From contig NZ_FORG01000018.1 in NCBI RefSeq assembly GCF_900113945.1, positions 1 through 64,000 of the forward strand: a stretch of DNA of 64,000 nt, written 5' to 3'. Within the stretch, counting starts at the first letter, position 1; the number at the start of each line of letters is the position of its first letter. A program made the translations under genes and the position numbers. Of this stretch, positions 17,045-25,263 are shown piece after piece. A model generated the notes under the pieces. It saw only the letters and a list, made by a program, of their open reading frames with translations. It searched no databases and was not told the origin of the DNA. The DNA comes from Xenorhabdus mauleonii. Lineage in GTDB: Bacteria > Pseudomonadota > Gammaproteobacteria > Enterobacterales > Enterobacteriaceae.

Positions 17045-19078
17045 TTATTTTAGTACCTGAAATAAGTTTGATTCTTTGGCAATGACTTGACCTTGCGCCA
17101 TGATTATAACGCCTGAGTAATCGTCAATATTACTGATAACAATCGGGCTGATTATCGATTTAGCATGGACATTCAAATAATCAAGATCCAACTTCAATAT
17201 TGGTTCTCCAGCTTGCACTCTCACCCCTTCCTCAATCAAACGTTCAAAACCTCTGCCATTTAATGTCACGGTATCAATACCAATATGAACAATGACTTCA
17301 GCACCATTATCAGCTTCAATACATACGGCATGGTTGGTATCAAAAACTTTCACCACGGTGCCTGAAATAGGTGAAAAAACAGTATTGGAAGAGGGTTTTA
17401 TCGCTATACCTTCCCCAACTAATTTACTGGAAAAAGCTTCATCAGGGACATCTTCCAACTTAACCAATTCCCCTGACATAGGTGCAATCAATGTCAAAAT
17501 TGCTTCGCTTTTCTGCGGGCTTTCTTTTTTGGCCGGAATACTTTCATCAGCCTGCGAGGTTTCTGTCATTGCTTCAACAGTATTGCCTTGCGCCAGTACC
17601 TCTTTCATGGCACTGGCAATTAATTCCGCCCGAGTCCCGACAATAATCTGCACGCTTTGTTTATTCAGGCGGATAACACCAGAAGCACCAAGGCGTTTTA
17701 CCAATCTTTCACTGACTACGCCTGAATCTTTCACCGACAAGCGTAACCGAGTGATACAGGAATCGATATTTGTCAGGTTATCTGTTCCCCCTACAACCGC
17801 AATGTATTGATGTGCTTCTTCCTGAATACTGACACCCGAATTATTGTCTTTTTTCGCGATGCTAACATTATCATCACCCGCTTGCCCTGCTACTGGCATT
17901 TCACGTCCCGGCGTCATCAGATTGAATTTTTTGATGGTGAAACGGAATACAACGTAGTAAAGACAGAAGAACACCAAACCTTGTGGGATCAGCATGTACC
18001 AATGAACCGCCAAGGGATTGCGCGAGGAAAGCAGCATATCAACAAACCCTGCACTGAAACCGAAACCGGCAATCCAATGCATTGCTGCCGCGATATAGAC
18101 CGAGATTCCCGTCATGACGGCATGCAAAAAATAAAGCACCGGCGCAACAAACATGAAAGAGAATTCCAGCGGCTCTGTGATCCCGGTAAAAAAGGCGGCA
18201 AATGCCCCCGCCATCATCAAACCGGCAACCTTAGCTTTATTTTCAGGCCGAGCGCAGTGATAAATCGCCAATGCTGCACCAGGTAAACCAAACATCATAA
18301 TCGGGAAGAAACCTGCCTGATAGCGGCCGGTCGTGCCTATAACTGCCGTTCCTGCTTCAATGGACTTCTGTCCCCCGAGGAAATTGGGAATATCATTAAT
18401 ACCCGCAACATCAAACCAGAATACGGAGTTCAAGGCATGATGCAGACCAACCGGTATCAGTAGACGATTAAAGAAAGCATAAAGACCTGCACCTGTTGAT
18501 CCTAGCCCCATGATGCTTTCACCAAATGCTACCAGCCAATCGTAAACGACCGGCCATACAAACATCAGGATGAAAGAGACAAGAATCATCAAGAAAGAAT
18601 TCAGGATGGGAACTAAACGGCGGCCACTGAAAAAAGATAATGCTTGTGGTAATTCCACGTTATTGTAACGATTGTATAATTCAGCTGACAGTACACCAAC
18701 CAAGATGCCTATAAATTGATTATCGATCTTACTAAATGCCTTTGGCACTTCTTCAACCGGAATTGATTTGATCATTGATACTGCTTCCGGAGAACACAGT
18801 TTCATGACAACAATAAATCCGATTAACCCTGCCAGTGCAGCGGCACCATCCTTATCTTTCGACATACCATAGGCGATACCCACTGCAAACAGCATTCCCA
18901 TATTGGTCAAAATGGCATTACCTGACGTAAGAAGTAATGCCGCTAGAGCGTTATTAGCGCCCCAACCTGTTGGATCTATCCAATAACCTACACCAACCAA
19001 TATTGCCGCTGCCGGCAATGTTGCCACAGGCACCATCAATGCCCGGCCAATTCGTTGTAAGTAGCTCAGAATGTTCAC
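17045..19078 (-). CDS. nagE: N-acetylglucosamine-specific PTS transporter EIICBA
   Basis: 677-residue fused PTS permease that imports GlcNAc and phosphorylates it to GlcNAc-6-phosphate. The membrane EIIC domain covers about residues 1-390. EIIB has its phosphorylated Cys in NIDSCITRLRL (about residue 441). A Ser/Lys/Glu-rich linker leads to EIIA with the active His in VHIGIDT (about 598). Length and domain order match E. coli NagE (648) with a somewhat longer EIIB-EIIA linker. It is divergent from nagBAC and shares a 379-base regulatory gap with CRP-like and NagC-like sites. Together with the chitobiase upstream it feeds NagA and NagB. Confidence 0.96.
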   Translation of the reverse strand: MNILSYLQRIGRALMVPVATLPAAAILVGVGYWIDPTGWGANNALAALLLTSGNAILTNMGMLFAVGIAYGMSKDKDGAAALAGLIGFIVVMKLCSPEAVSMIKSIPVEEVPKAFSKIDNQFIGILVGVLSAELYNRYNNVELPQALSFFSGRRLVPILNSFLMILVSFILMFVWPVVYDWLVAFGESIMGLGSTGAGLYAFFNRLLIPVGLHHALNSVFWFDVAGINDIPNFLGGQKSIEAGTAVIGTTGRYQAGFFPIMMFGLPGAALAIYHCARPENKAKVAGLMMAGAFAAFFTGITEPLEFSFMFVAPVLYFLHAVMTGISVYIAAAMHWIAGFGFSAGFVDMLLSSRNPLAVHWYMLIPQGLVFFCLYYVVFRFTIKKFNLMTPGREMPVAGQAGDDNVSIAKKDNNSGVSIQEEAHQYIAVVGGTDNLTNIDSCITRLRLSVKDSGVVSERLVKRLGASGVIRLNKQSVQIIVGTRAELIASAMKEVLAQGNTVEAMTETSQADESIPAKKESPQKSEAILTLIAPMSGELVKLEDVPDEAFSSKLVGEGIAIKPSSNTVFSPISGTVVKVFDTNHAVCIEADNGAEVIVHIGIDTVTLNGRGFERLIEEGVRVQAGEPILKLDLDYLNVHAKSIISPIVISNIDDYSGVIIMAQGQVIAKESNLFQVLK

Positions 19079-19177
19079 TCACGCCCCCTTGAAGCTCCGT
19101 TGATGGAGTCTTTTAGTTAATTAATGATGGATAGCATCATTTATTTGTTTATTGTTAAAGCATTTTTAGTCTAAAAA

Positions 19178-19202
19178 AATTATTTTGTATCGCAAATTAA
19201 TT
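19178..19202. promoter_or_regulatory. NagC-type operator
   Basis: The half-sites AATTA-N-TTTG and CAAA-N-TAATT are separated by five bases (TATCG), a 25-bp palindrome close to what I recall of the E. coli nagB operator. GlcNAc-6-phosphate would release NagC. Confidence 0.65.
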
Positions 19203-19212
19203 CCTTCTGATA

Positions 19213-19228
19213 TGTGATTAAAATCACT
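19213..19228. promoter_or_regulatory. CRP-cAMP binding site
   Basis: TGTGATTAAAATCACT differs from the TGTGA-N6-TCACA consensus only at the last base. It lies between the divergent nagE and nagB genes, where E. coli also uses CRP activation. Confidence 0.7.
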
Positions 19229-19457
19229 GGAACAGATAAATTTTTGATCAAAATACTAGCTGACACACAAAACTTATTTTATTATGAAAAATATCTAGAG
19301 CGCATGGAATGAGCCAAACACCGATTCAAGAAGGATGATGTAAACTTTGATTTTTTAGCTAACGCGCATCGCATTGGTAACATTGATATTTTGAATATCG
19401 CGTATATCGTGTATGGCTTTCATAATTAAACTAATAAATAATTTTTAAGAGGTAATC

Positions 19458-20264
19458 ATGAGGTTGATCCCTTTAACTACAGCAAGTGATGTTGGTCGGT
19501 GGTCTGCCCACTATATTGTCAGTAGAATCAATGCGTTCAATCCTACGGCTGAACGCCCTTTCCTGCTTGGGCTTCCTACTGGCAGCACCCCACTGGCCAC
19601 TTACAAGGAACTTATTTCCCTGTACCAAACAGAAAAAGTCAGCTTCAAACATGTTGTCACATTCAATATGGACGAATATGTCGGCCTGCCAGAAGATCAC
19701 CCTCAAAGCTATCATTCATTCATGTACCAAAATTTCTTTAATCACATTGATATCAGAGAAGAAAACATCAATTTACTGAACGGAAATGCAGAAAACATTG
19801 ATGCTGAATGTCTACGTTATGAAAATAAAATCAAAAGTTATGGCAAGATCCATTTATTCATGGGTGGCGTCGGTAATGACGGGCATATTGCTTTCAATGA
19901 ACCTGCGTCTTCCCTTTCTTCCCGTACCCGAATCAAAACCCTGACTATTGAAACGCGGACAGCCAATTCTCGTTTTTTCAATAATGATGTAAAACAAGTT
20001 CCCCAATATGCATTAACTGTCGGTGTAGGTACGTTGATGGATGCCGAAGAAATTATGATTCTGGCTACCGGAATGAATAAGGCACAGGCATTGCAAGCCG
20101 CGATAGAAGGGAACATCAATCATATGTGGACAATCAGTTGTCTCCAGATGCACCCAAAATCGCTCATTGTCAGTGATGAACCTGCAACAATGGAGCTGAA
20201 GGTGAAAACAGTGAAATATTTCAGACAATTAGAAGTTGATATTATCAATGAATTCGCCAGCTAG
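19458..20264 (+). CDS. nagB: Glucosamine-6-phosphate deaminase
   Basis: 268-residue enzyme converting glucosamine-6-phosphate to fructose-6-phosphate and ammonia, the last step of GlcNAc breakdown. The phosphate-binding loop is LPTGSTPL. The catalytic Asp lies in FNMDEYVGL and the catalytic His region in [20 protein letters not shown]. It has the E. coli length (266) plus two residues. ATG 19458 follows AAGAGGT. It is the first gene of the nagBAC operon, 27 bases before nagA. GlcNAc-6-phosphate is the known allosteric activator of the enterobacterial enzyme. Confidence 0.97.
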   Translation: MRLIPLTTASDVGRWSAHYIVSRINAFNPTAERPFLLGLPTGSTPLATYKELISLYQTEKVSFKHVVTFNMDEYVGLPEDHPQSYHSFMYQNFFNHIDIREENINLLNGNAENIDAECLRYENKIKSYGKIHLFMGGVGNDGHIAFNEPASSLSSRTRIKTLTIETRTANSRFFNNDVKQVPQYALTVGVGTLMDAEEIMILATGMNKAQALQAAIEGNINHMWTISCLQMHPKSLIVSDEPATMELKVKTVKYFRQLEVDIINEFAS

Positions 20265-20291
20265 AATTTATTTAGGAGCTAGGAAGTCGAT

Positions 20292-21449
20292 ATGTACGCA
20301 TTAACCAATTGCATTATTTATACCGGATATGACAGGCTTGATAACCACGCAGTTGTCATTGCAGATGGTTTAATCAAGCAAGTTTGTCCACTCAAAGAGT
20401 TGCCAGACAATATTGAGAAGCACGATTTAAATGGTGCAAATCTCTCTCCTGGGTTTATCGATCTGCAAGTCAATGGATGTGGCGGCGTCCAGTTTAATGA
20501 GCGGTTGGAGGATATTTCAGAAGAAACTCTGCATATCATGCAGAAAACCAATCAACGTTATGGCTGTACCAGTTTTTTGCCTACCCTCATCACCGGTCCC
20601 GATGAATTAATGATAAAAGCCATTGAAGTGATGCGCGATTACTTGAAAAAGAATCCTAATCAAGCATTGGGGCTGCATCTGGAAGGGCCTTATATCAATC
20701 CAATAAAAAAAGGCACTCACAATACCGCTTATATTCGTAAGCCGACCTCTGAAATGGTGAATTACTTGTGCCTGAATGCAGATGTGATTACCAAAATCAC
20801 ACTCGCGCCTGAAATGGTAGACGGTAAGTATATTCAGCAATTGCACGAAGCCGGCATTATTATTTCTGCCGGCCATTCAAATGCCACTTATGAAGAAGCA
20901 CGCCACGGTTTTCAAAATGGGATAACTTTTTCTACTCATTTATATAATGCCATGCCTGCCATTTCAGGCCGCCAACCCGGGTTAATCACTGCCATTTATG
21001 ATTCCTCCGAAGTCTATGCCGGCATTATTTGTGATGGCCTGCATGTGTCATGGCCCAATATCCGCAACACCAAAAAGTTGAAAAATGAAAAACTGATTTT
21101 AGTCACGGATGCGATCGTGCCCGCGGGATTAGCACCGGATGCAATGACGCAATTTACCTTTGCCAATAAAACAATATATTATCGAAACGGCTTATGTGTT
21201 GATGAAAATGGCACGCTAAGCGGTTCCTCAATCACAATGATTGATAGCGTCAAGAACAGTGTTGAACATGTTGGTATTGCTTTGGATGAAACGTTGCGGA
21301 TGGTAACGCTCTACCCAGCCCGGGCAATAGGGGTTGATAGACACCTCGGTACAATTGAACCCGGTAAGGTAGCGAATCTGACCGCGTTTACTCACGATTT
21401 CAAAATCTGCAAAACCATTGTTAACGGAAATGAAGTCCAACTATCGTGA
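20292..21449 (+). CDS. nagA: N-acetylglucosamine-6-phosphate deacetylase
   Basis: 385-residue amidohydrolase that deacetylates GlcNAc-6-phosphate to glucosamine-6-phosphate. Metal and substrate residues are visible: [13 protein letters not shown], the metal-binding Glu in [27 protein letters not shown] and the catalytic Asp in [10 protein letters not shown]. Length matches E. coli NagA (382). It lies between nagB and nagC in one operon. Its substrate, GlcNAc-6-phosphate, is also the inducer of NagC, so NagA activity sets the signal level. Confidence 0.97.
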   Translation: MYALTNCIIYTGYDRLDNHAVVIADGLIKQVCPLKELPDNIEKHDLNGANLSPGFIDLQVNGCGGVQFNERLEDISEETLHIMQKTNQRYGCTSFLPTLITGPDELMIKAIEVMRDYLKKNPNQALGLHLEGPYINPIKKGTHNTAYIRKPTSEMVNYLCLNADVITKITLAPEMVDGKYIQQLHEAGIIISAGHSNATYEEARHGFQNGITFSTHLYNAMPAISGRQPGLITAIYDSSEVYAGIICDGLHVSWPNIRNTKKLKNEKLILVTDAIVPAGLAPDAMTQFTFANKTIYYRNGLCVDENGTLSGSSITMIDSVKNSVEHVGIALDETLRMVTLYPARAIGVDRHLGTIEPGKVANLTAFTHDFKICKTIVNGNEVQLS

Positions 21450-21461
21450 GTATAACGTCTG

Positions 21462-22685
21462 ATGAGTAATGAAAATGCACAGAAGCAAATCGGTAACATC
21501 GATCTGGTTAAACAGCTAAATGGGGCGGTTGTCTATCGATTAATTGACCAGCATGGGCCAATATCACGCATCCAAATTGCAGAAGAAAGTCAGCTTGCTC
21601 CCGCTAGCGTAACCAAAATTACTCGTCAGTTATTGGAACGTGGGTTGATAAAAGAAGTCGAGCACCAAGCTTCTACCGGTGGCAGACGGGCCATTTCTAT
21701 TATTACAGAAACCCAGCGCTTCCATACCATTGGTATTCGGCTCGGGCGCCATGATGCAACCGTGGCGCTGTTTAATATGGGTGGCAAGACTTTGGCGGAA
21801 GAACGCTACCCTTTATTGGAAAATACCCAACAAGCGCTCGAAAAACAGATTATTTCCACCATTGAGAATTTTATCGACAAGAATCAGCGCCGTATCCATG
21901 AATTAATTGCTATTTCAATTATTCTGCCGGGGTTGGTTGATCCTGATGAAGGCATTGTCCGTTATATGCCACACATTCAAGTAGATGATTGGCCGTTGGT
22001 TAATAATCTCAGGGAGCGTTTCAAAACCTTCTGCTTTATTGGGCATGACATTCGCAGCTTTGCATTGGCCGAAAATTATTTCGGGGCCACCCGCGACTGT
22101 GAAGACTCCATTTTGGTACGTATCCACCGTGGCACAGGTGCAGGCGTCATCATCAACAACAATATTCTGGTTAATAAGCGCGGTAATTTGGGGGAAATCG
22201 GGCATATCCAGATAGAGCCGCTGGGTGAGCGCTGCCATTGCGGTAATTTTGGCTGTCTGGAAACCATCGCCTCCAATTCTGCGATCGAAGCCAGAGTGCA
22301 GCATCAACTTCGTCAGGGATACCCAAGCCAGCTTGCCTTGAATAACTGCAATATCTATGCAATTTGTCTCGCGGCCAATGAAGGTGATCCACTGGCAACA
22401 GAAGTCATCAGGCAAGTCGGGCTTTATCTTGGCAAAGCGCTTTCTATCGCCATTAACTTATTTAACCCTCAGAAAATCGTTATCGCAGGAGATATCACAG
22501 AAGCAGAGCAGGTATTGCTGCCAGCCATTCAGAGCTGCATCAATACCCAAGTACTAAAAGCATTTCGTGAAGATCTCCCCATTGTTGTTTCGAAGCTAAA
22601 TCATTACTCTGCAATAGGTGCATTCGCATTAACAAAACGCGCTATGCTTAATGGTGTACTGCTGCAACACCTTCTTGGAGGATAA
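21462..22685 (+). CDS. nagC: NagC repressor, ROK family
   Basis: 407-residue regulator. An N-terminal winged helix-turn-helix (GPISRIQIAEESQLAPASVTKITRQLLERGLI) is followed by a ROK sugar-kinase-like domain with the ROK zinc motif CHCGNFGCLE. NagC represses nag genes and releases DNA when it binds GlcNAc-6-phosphate. It is 12 bases after nagA. The E. coli operon continues with nagD, which is missing here; the tRNA operon follows instead. The palindrome at 19178 is its likely target. Confidence 0.96.
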   Translation: MSNENAQKQIGNIDLVKQLNGAVVYRLIDQHGPISRIQIAEESQLAPASVTKITRQLLERGLIKEVEHQASTGGRRAISIITETQRFHTIGIRLGRHDATVALFNMGGKTLAEERYPLLENTQQALEKQIISTIENFIDKNQRRIHELIAISIILPGLVDPDEGIVRYMPHIQVDDWPLVNNLRERFKTFCFIGHDIRSFALAENYFGATRDCEDSILVRIHRGTGAGVIINNNILVNKRGNLGEIGHIQIEPLGERCHCGNFGCLETIASNSAIEARVQHQLRQGYPSQLALNNCNIYAICLAANEGDPLATEVIRQVGLYLGKALSIAINLFNPQKIVIAGDITEAEQVLLPAIQSCINTQVLKAFREDLPIVVSKLNHYSAIGAFALTKRAMLNGVLLQHLLGG

Positions 22686-22771
22686 TTCAACCGTTTTTGC
22701 TGTGATTGTCGACAAAATGATTACAGGACGAACAAACAAACGATTTTGTGCATATTTCTTTAAAAAAGCAG

Positions 22772-22800
22772 TTGACGCATCTGTCTGATATACGCATAAT
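22772..22800 (+). promoter_or_regulatory. Sigma-70 promoter of the tRNA operon
   Basis: TTGACG (22772-22777), a 17-base spacer and CATAAT (22795-22800), followed by a GC-rich discriminator (GCGCCCCGC). Such a discriminator is typical of stringently controlled stable-RNA promoters. Confidence 0.75.
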
Positions 22801-22839
22801 GCGCCCCGCACCGCCGATGAAGGCAAAGCGAAAAAAGAT

Positions 22840-22916
22840 GGCTACGTAGCTCAGCTGGTTAGAGCACAGCACTCATAATGCTGGGGTCACAGGTTCGATT
22901 CCCGTCGTAGCCACCA
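22840..22916 (+). tRNA. metT: tRNA-Met (CAT), elongator
   Basis: 77 bases with encoded CCA. The anticodon loop reads CTCATAA with CAT; the T-arm is GGTTCGATTCC. It is nearly identical to E. coli metT/metU, the elongator Met tRNA, and not to initiator tRNA. First gene of the operon. Confidence 0.95.
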
Positions 22917-22921
22917 TCTTT

Positions 22922-23006
22922 GCGGGAGTGGCGAAATTGGTAGACGCACCAGATTTAGGTTCTGGCGCCGCAAGGTGTGCGAGTTCAAGTCTCGCCTCCC
23001 GCACCA
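22922..23006 (+). tRNA. leuW: tRNA-Leu (TAG)
   Basis: 85 bases with the long variable arm of a class II tRNA (GCGCCGCAAGGTGTGC) and anticodon TAG in ATTTAGG. CCA is encoded. It corresponds to E. coli leuW at the same operon position. Confidence 0.95.
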
Positions 23007-23075
23007 TTTTCTTTGTCGGGTTGTACTTAGAATAGGTTTGATTTACGATTTTAAGTTTTAGTGTGTTGTTTCAGG

Positions 23076-23150
23076 TGGGGTATCGCCAAGCGGTAAGGCA
23101 CCAGGTTTTGATCCTGGCATACCCTGGTTCGAATCCAGGTACCCCAGCCA
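23076..23150 (+). tRNA. glnU: tRNA-Gln (TTG), first copy
   Basis: 75 bases starting TGGGGTATCGCC and ending CCCCAGCCA, with anticodon TTG in TTTTGAT. It differs from the second copy only in a few anticodon-side and T-arm bases. Confidence 0.95.
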
Positions 23151-23232
23151 TTTTACTGAAACATATGATTAAAACGAAAAGCGAATTAAGTCCATATTCT
23201 AAGAATAACAGGTTGCAGTGATAACATTCAGT

Positions 23233-23307
23233 TGGGGTATCGCCAAGCGGTAAGGCACCAGGTTTTGATCCTGGCATTCCCAGGTTCGAATCCTGGTACC
23301 CCAGCCA
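23233..23307 (+). tRNA. glnW: tRNA-Gln (TTG), second copy
   Basis: 75 bases with the same body as the first copy. The T-stem bases are changed in compensating pairs (CCCAGGTTCGAATCCTGG), so the fold is kept. Anticodon TTG. Confidence 0.95.
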
Positions 23308-23347
23308 TATCGCTGATAGTTATCAAAACTTCAAGAACATTGTAAAT

Positions 23348-23424
23348 GGCTACGTAGCTCAGCTGGTTAGAGCACAGCACTCATAATGCTGGGGTCACAG
23401 GTTCGATTCCCGTCGTAGCCACCA
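23348..23424 (+). tRNA. metU: tRNA-Met (CAT), second copy
   Basis: 77 bases, identical as far as I can see to the copy at 22840. It is positioned between the Gln genes as in E. coli. Confidence 0.95.
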
Positions 23425-23438
23425 TTTACAAATCCAGT

Positions 23439-23513
23439 TGGGGTATCGCCAAGCGGTAAGGCACCGGATTCTGATTCCGGCATTCCCAGGTTCGAATCCT
23501 GGTACCCCAGCCA
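23439..23513 (+). tRNA. glnV: tRNA-Gln (CTG)
   Basis: 75 bases with anticodon CTG in TTCTGAT, reading CAG codons. E. coli has two such genes (glnV, glnX) here; only one is present. Confidence 0.95.
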
Positions 23514-23892
23514 CGTTCTAGTAAGATGGAAGATTCATAAGGCCACCAAGAGGTGGTTTTTTTGTTTTTATGCCTTCAAACCTTTCTCATAAAAACCTCT
23601 GTATAACTCCCTATTCAATTACTTAATTAACATAAACTTTCACTCAATATTTAACCAACCGAAGTCCCCTCTTTAATCACACACGGCTTTATCAAAACCT
23701 GATAAATTTCATTGATTTCTCACTTGTCATTTTGTGCCATTCTCTCCACAAAACATACGGCTTATCAAATAGTAGCCAAGCTCTATCTCCAGTATTGATG
23801 AACCGATTTTATTGTTGTTCACTGGCGGAGAAGTATCCACCGCCTTCATGTTACTTAGCAATGTGTATTGTTGATTAAAATGAGGGATAAAT
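23514..23892. other. Gap between tRNA operon and tail-fibre gene
   Basis: This 379-base gap starts with the tRNA operon terminator. The rest is AT-rich. No repeat of a tRNA 3' end, as expected from tRNA-targeted integration, was found in it. A minus-strand reading at about 23700-23800 has protein-like text (RAWLLFDKPYVLWREWHKMTS) but no start or homologue that I recognise; it may be a gene remnant. Confidence 0.4.
23543..23563 (+). terminator. Terminator of the tRNA operon
   Basis: CCACC-AAGA-GGTGG followed by seven Ts, 30 bases after the last tRNA. Confidence 0.85.
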
Positions 23893-24753
23893 ATGAGTAC
23901 ACAAGATAATAAGCCTGATACATCAAGCGCAGAAAAAGATGGCATTGTCCGTGTAACAACACCGGAATATGTCAAAGAATTGATTCAGGAGCATGCCCAA
24001 AGCCGCAACCATCCAGAGGCAACACTAAAAGATAAGGGATTTGTATCACTAAGCAATGATATCAATAGCGATAGTGAAACAAGCGCATCAACTCCCAGAG
24101 CAGTAAAAACAGCCTATGATTTAGCTAATGCCGCGAATCAAAATGCGAATAATGCCAACGAGAATGCTGACAACGCAAACAAGAACGCCAATAACGCAAA
24201 TGAAAATGCCAATACGCGCTTAGCGAAAGACCAAAACGGCGCAGACATACCCAATAAAAAAGAATTTGTTAAAAACCTAGGATTGGAATCGTTAATGGGA
24301 GAATTTTCCTTACCAGTTGGGGTTCCCGTTCCTTGGCCAACAGAATCCGCTCCAGCAGGTTGGCTGATATGCAATGGCGACCCCTTTGATAAGACCAAAT
24401 ATCCGAAACTTGCCCTTGCTTATCCATCCGGGGTATTGCCTGATTTAAGGGGTGAATTCATCCGTGGATTGGATAATGGGCGTGGTGCAGATCCAGACAG
24501 AAAATTATTAACGCATCAAGAAGGAACCATCGTTTCAGGCTTTGATGACAACGATACAGGTGATATCAGTTCTATTGGTGCACCTCAATATGCGTTTGGT
24601 GATCCCATGACACCTAAGCAGTGGGAGAATATCAAAGGCAAAAAATGGATATATTGGAATAAAAATAACATGTCAAACCGTTATGATTGGTGGGCTTATG
24701 TTTCAGCCCGCCCACGTAACGTCGCATTCAATTACATTGTAAGAGCGGCTTAA
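23893..24753 (+). CDS. Phage-type tail fibre / tail collar protein
   Basis: 286-residue orphan. The N-terminal ~60 residues are unassigned. A phage tail-fibre repeat segment follows (SLSNDINSDSETSASTPRAVKTAYDLANAA, about 55-83), then an Asn/Ala heptad-like repeat (residues 84-107). The C-terminal half is a phage tail collar domain (VPWPTESAPAGWLICNGDPFDKTKYPKLALAYPSGVLPDLRGEFIRGLDNG) ending in NYIVRAA, typical of fibre tips. It would bind a surface receptor as a trimer. No other phage gene is nearby. It could be a remnant of a prophage or tailocin, or a fibre cassette used in trans. ATG 23893 follows GAGGGAT. Confidence 0.85.
   Translation: MSTQDNKPDTSSAEKDGIVRVTTPEYVKELIQEHAQSRNHPEATLKDKGFVSLSNDINSDSETSASTPRAVKTAYDLANAANQNANNANENADNANKNANNANENANTRLAKDQNGADIPNKKEFVKNLGLESLMGEFSLPVGVPVPWPTESAPAGWLICNGDPFDKTKYPKLALAYPSGVLPDLRGEFIRGLDNGRGADPDRKLLTHQEGTIVSGFDDNDTGDISSIGAPQYAFGDPMTPKQWENIKGKKWIYWNKNNMSNRYDWWAYVSARPRNVAFNYIVRAA
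24142..24213 (+). repeat. Asn/Ala-rich heptad repeat inside the tail-fibre gene
   Basis: 24 codons read as three heptads of the form NANNANE, NADNANK, NANNANE plus NAN. The 7-residue period suggests a trimeric coiled-coil shaft between the fibre repeat and the collar domain. The number of heptads could vary between strains. Confidence 0.8.
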
Positions 24754-24768
24754 TTTCAAGCTCACAAT

Positions 24769-24806
24769 TAAGCCCGCAGATAAGCCTGCAGAAAACTGCG
24801 GGCTTA
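24769..24806 (+). terminator. Terminator after the tail-fibre gene
   Basis: TAAGCCCGCAG pairs with CTGCGGGCTTA across a 16-base loop, followed by TCATTTT. Confidence 0.7.
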
Positions 24807-24950
24807 TCATTTTCTATGGCAATCTCGCCCCAGTATTCACTTTAGAAATTCAGATAGGCCAATCTCAACAGCAAACTCTGTCAATTCGTTGGAATTAGTA
24901 CCATATTATTGAAGTACTCGTTTTTTGCTTTTCAATTAAAAGTGAGGTTA

Positions 24951-25118
24951 ATGATGAATACAAATCGAGATGATATTAACAAAGCGGCGGGAAAAATATT
25001 ATTAGGCTTCAAAAGAATTAATCGGTTCGTGGATAACTATTTGCCATATCTTAGTGAAAAAGATAAAAAAGCCATTAAAGATCAAATAAATTTATTAAAT
25101 GATAAACTTAAATCTTAG
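24951..25118 (+). CDS. Small hypothetical protein, 55 residues
   Basis: Starting at ATG 24951 after GTGAGG, this frame encodes 55 residues: MMNTNRDDINKAAGKIL, then FKRINRFVDNYLPYLSEKDKKAIKDQINLLNDKLKS. It is mostly charged with two likely helices, no signal peptide and no membrane segment. I do not recognise a family. It lies in the accessory gap between the tail-fibre gene and ubiF and is followed by a small hairpin. The good ribosome site favours a real gene. Confidence 0.5.
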   Translation: MMNTNRDDINKAAGKILLGFKRINRFVDNYLPYLSEKDKKAIKDQINLLNDKLKS

Positions 25119-25182
25119 ATTTATCAGAACAAGCACAACAGAAATTTAGCGCTTCCACAACGATGCATAAAACCGGCAACAT

Positions 25183-25200
25183 CAGCCCCATGAGGGGCTG
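25183..25200. terminator. Short GC-rich hairpin between the small ORF and ubiF
   Basis: CAGCCCC-ATGA-GGGGCTG lies between convergent genes. The T-run is poor (GTTATTCC), so termination strength is uncertain. Confidence 0.5.
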
Positions 25201-25263
25201 GTTATTCCAATCTATACTCACCCATTCATAACAACACGATTGCCTGACAATAAGAAGAATCAA

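Larger units (their letters stand above)
19079..19457. promoter_or_regulatory. Shared nagE-nagB control region
   Basis: This 379-base divergent gap contains the NagC-like palindrome at 19178-19202 and the CRP-like site at 19213-19228, both listed separately. A weaker symmetric sequence, TATTTT-ATTATGA-AAAATA, at about 19275-19293 could be a second NagC site. In E. coli, NagC bound at both the nagE and nagB operators loops the DNA between them, and this layout would allow the same. Confidence 0.6.

Noticed and set aside
22840-23513. Repeated blocks that might suggest a CRISPR array
   Set aside because: The repeats are full tRNA genes (75-77 bases with encoded CCA) and the spacers are irregular.
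23727-23975. 82-codon minus-strand frame ahead of the tail-fibre gene
   Set aside because: It overlaps the start of the tail-fibre gene and shows no family signal; only a short neighbouring reading looked protein-like, and it lacks a start.
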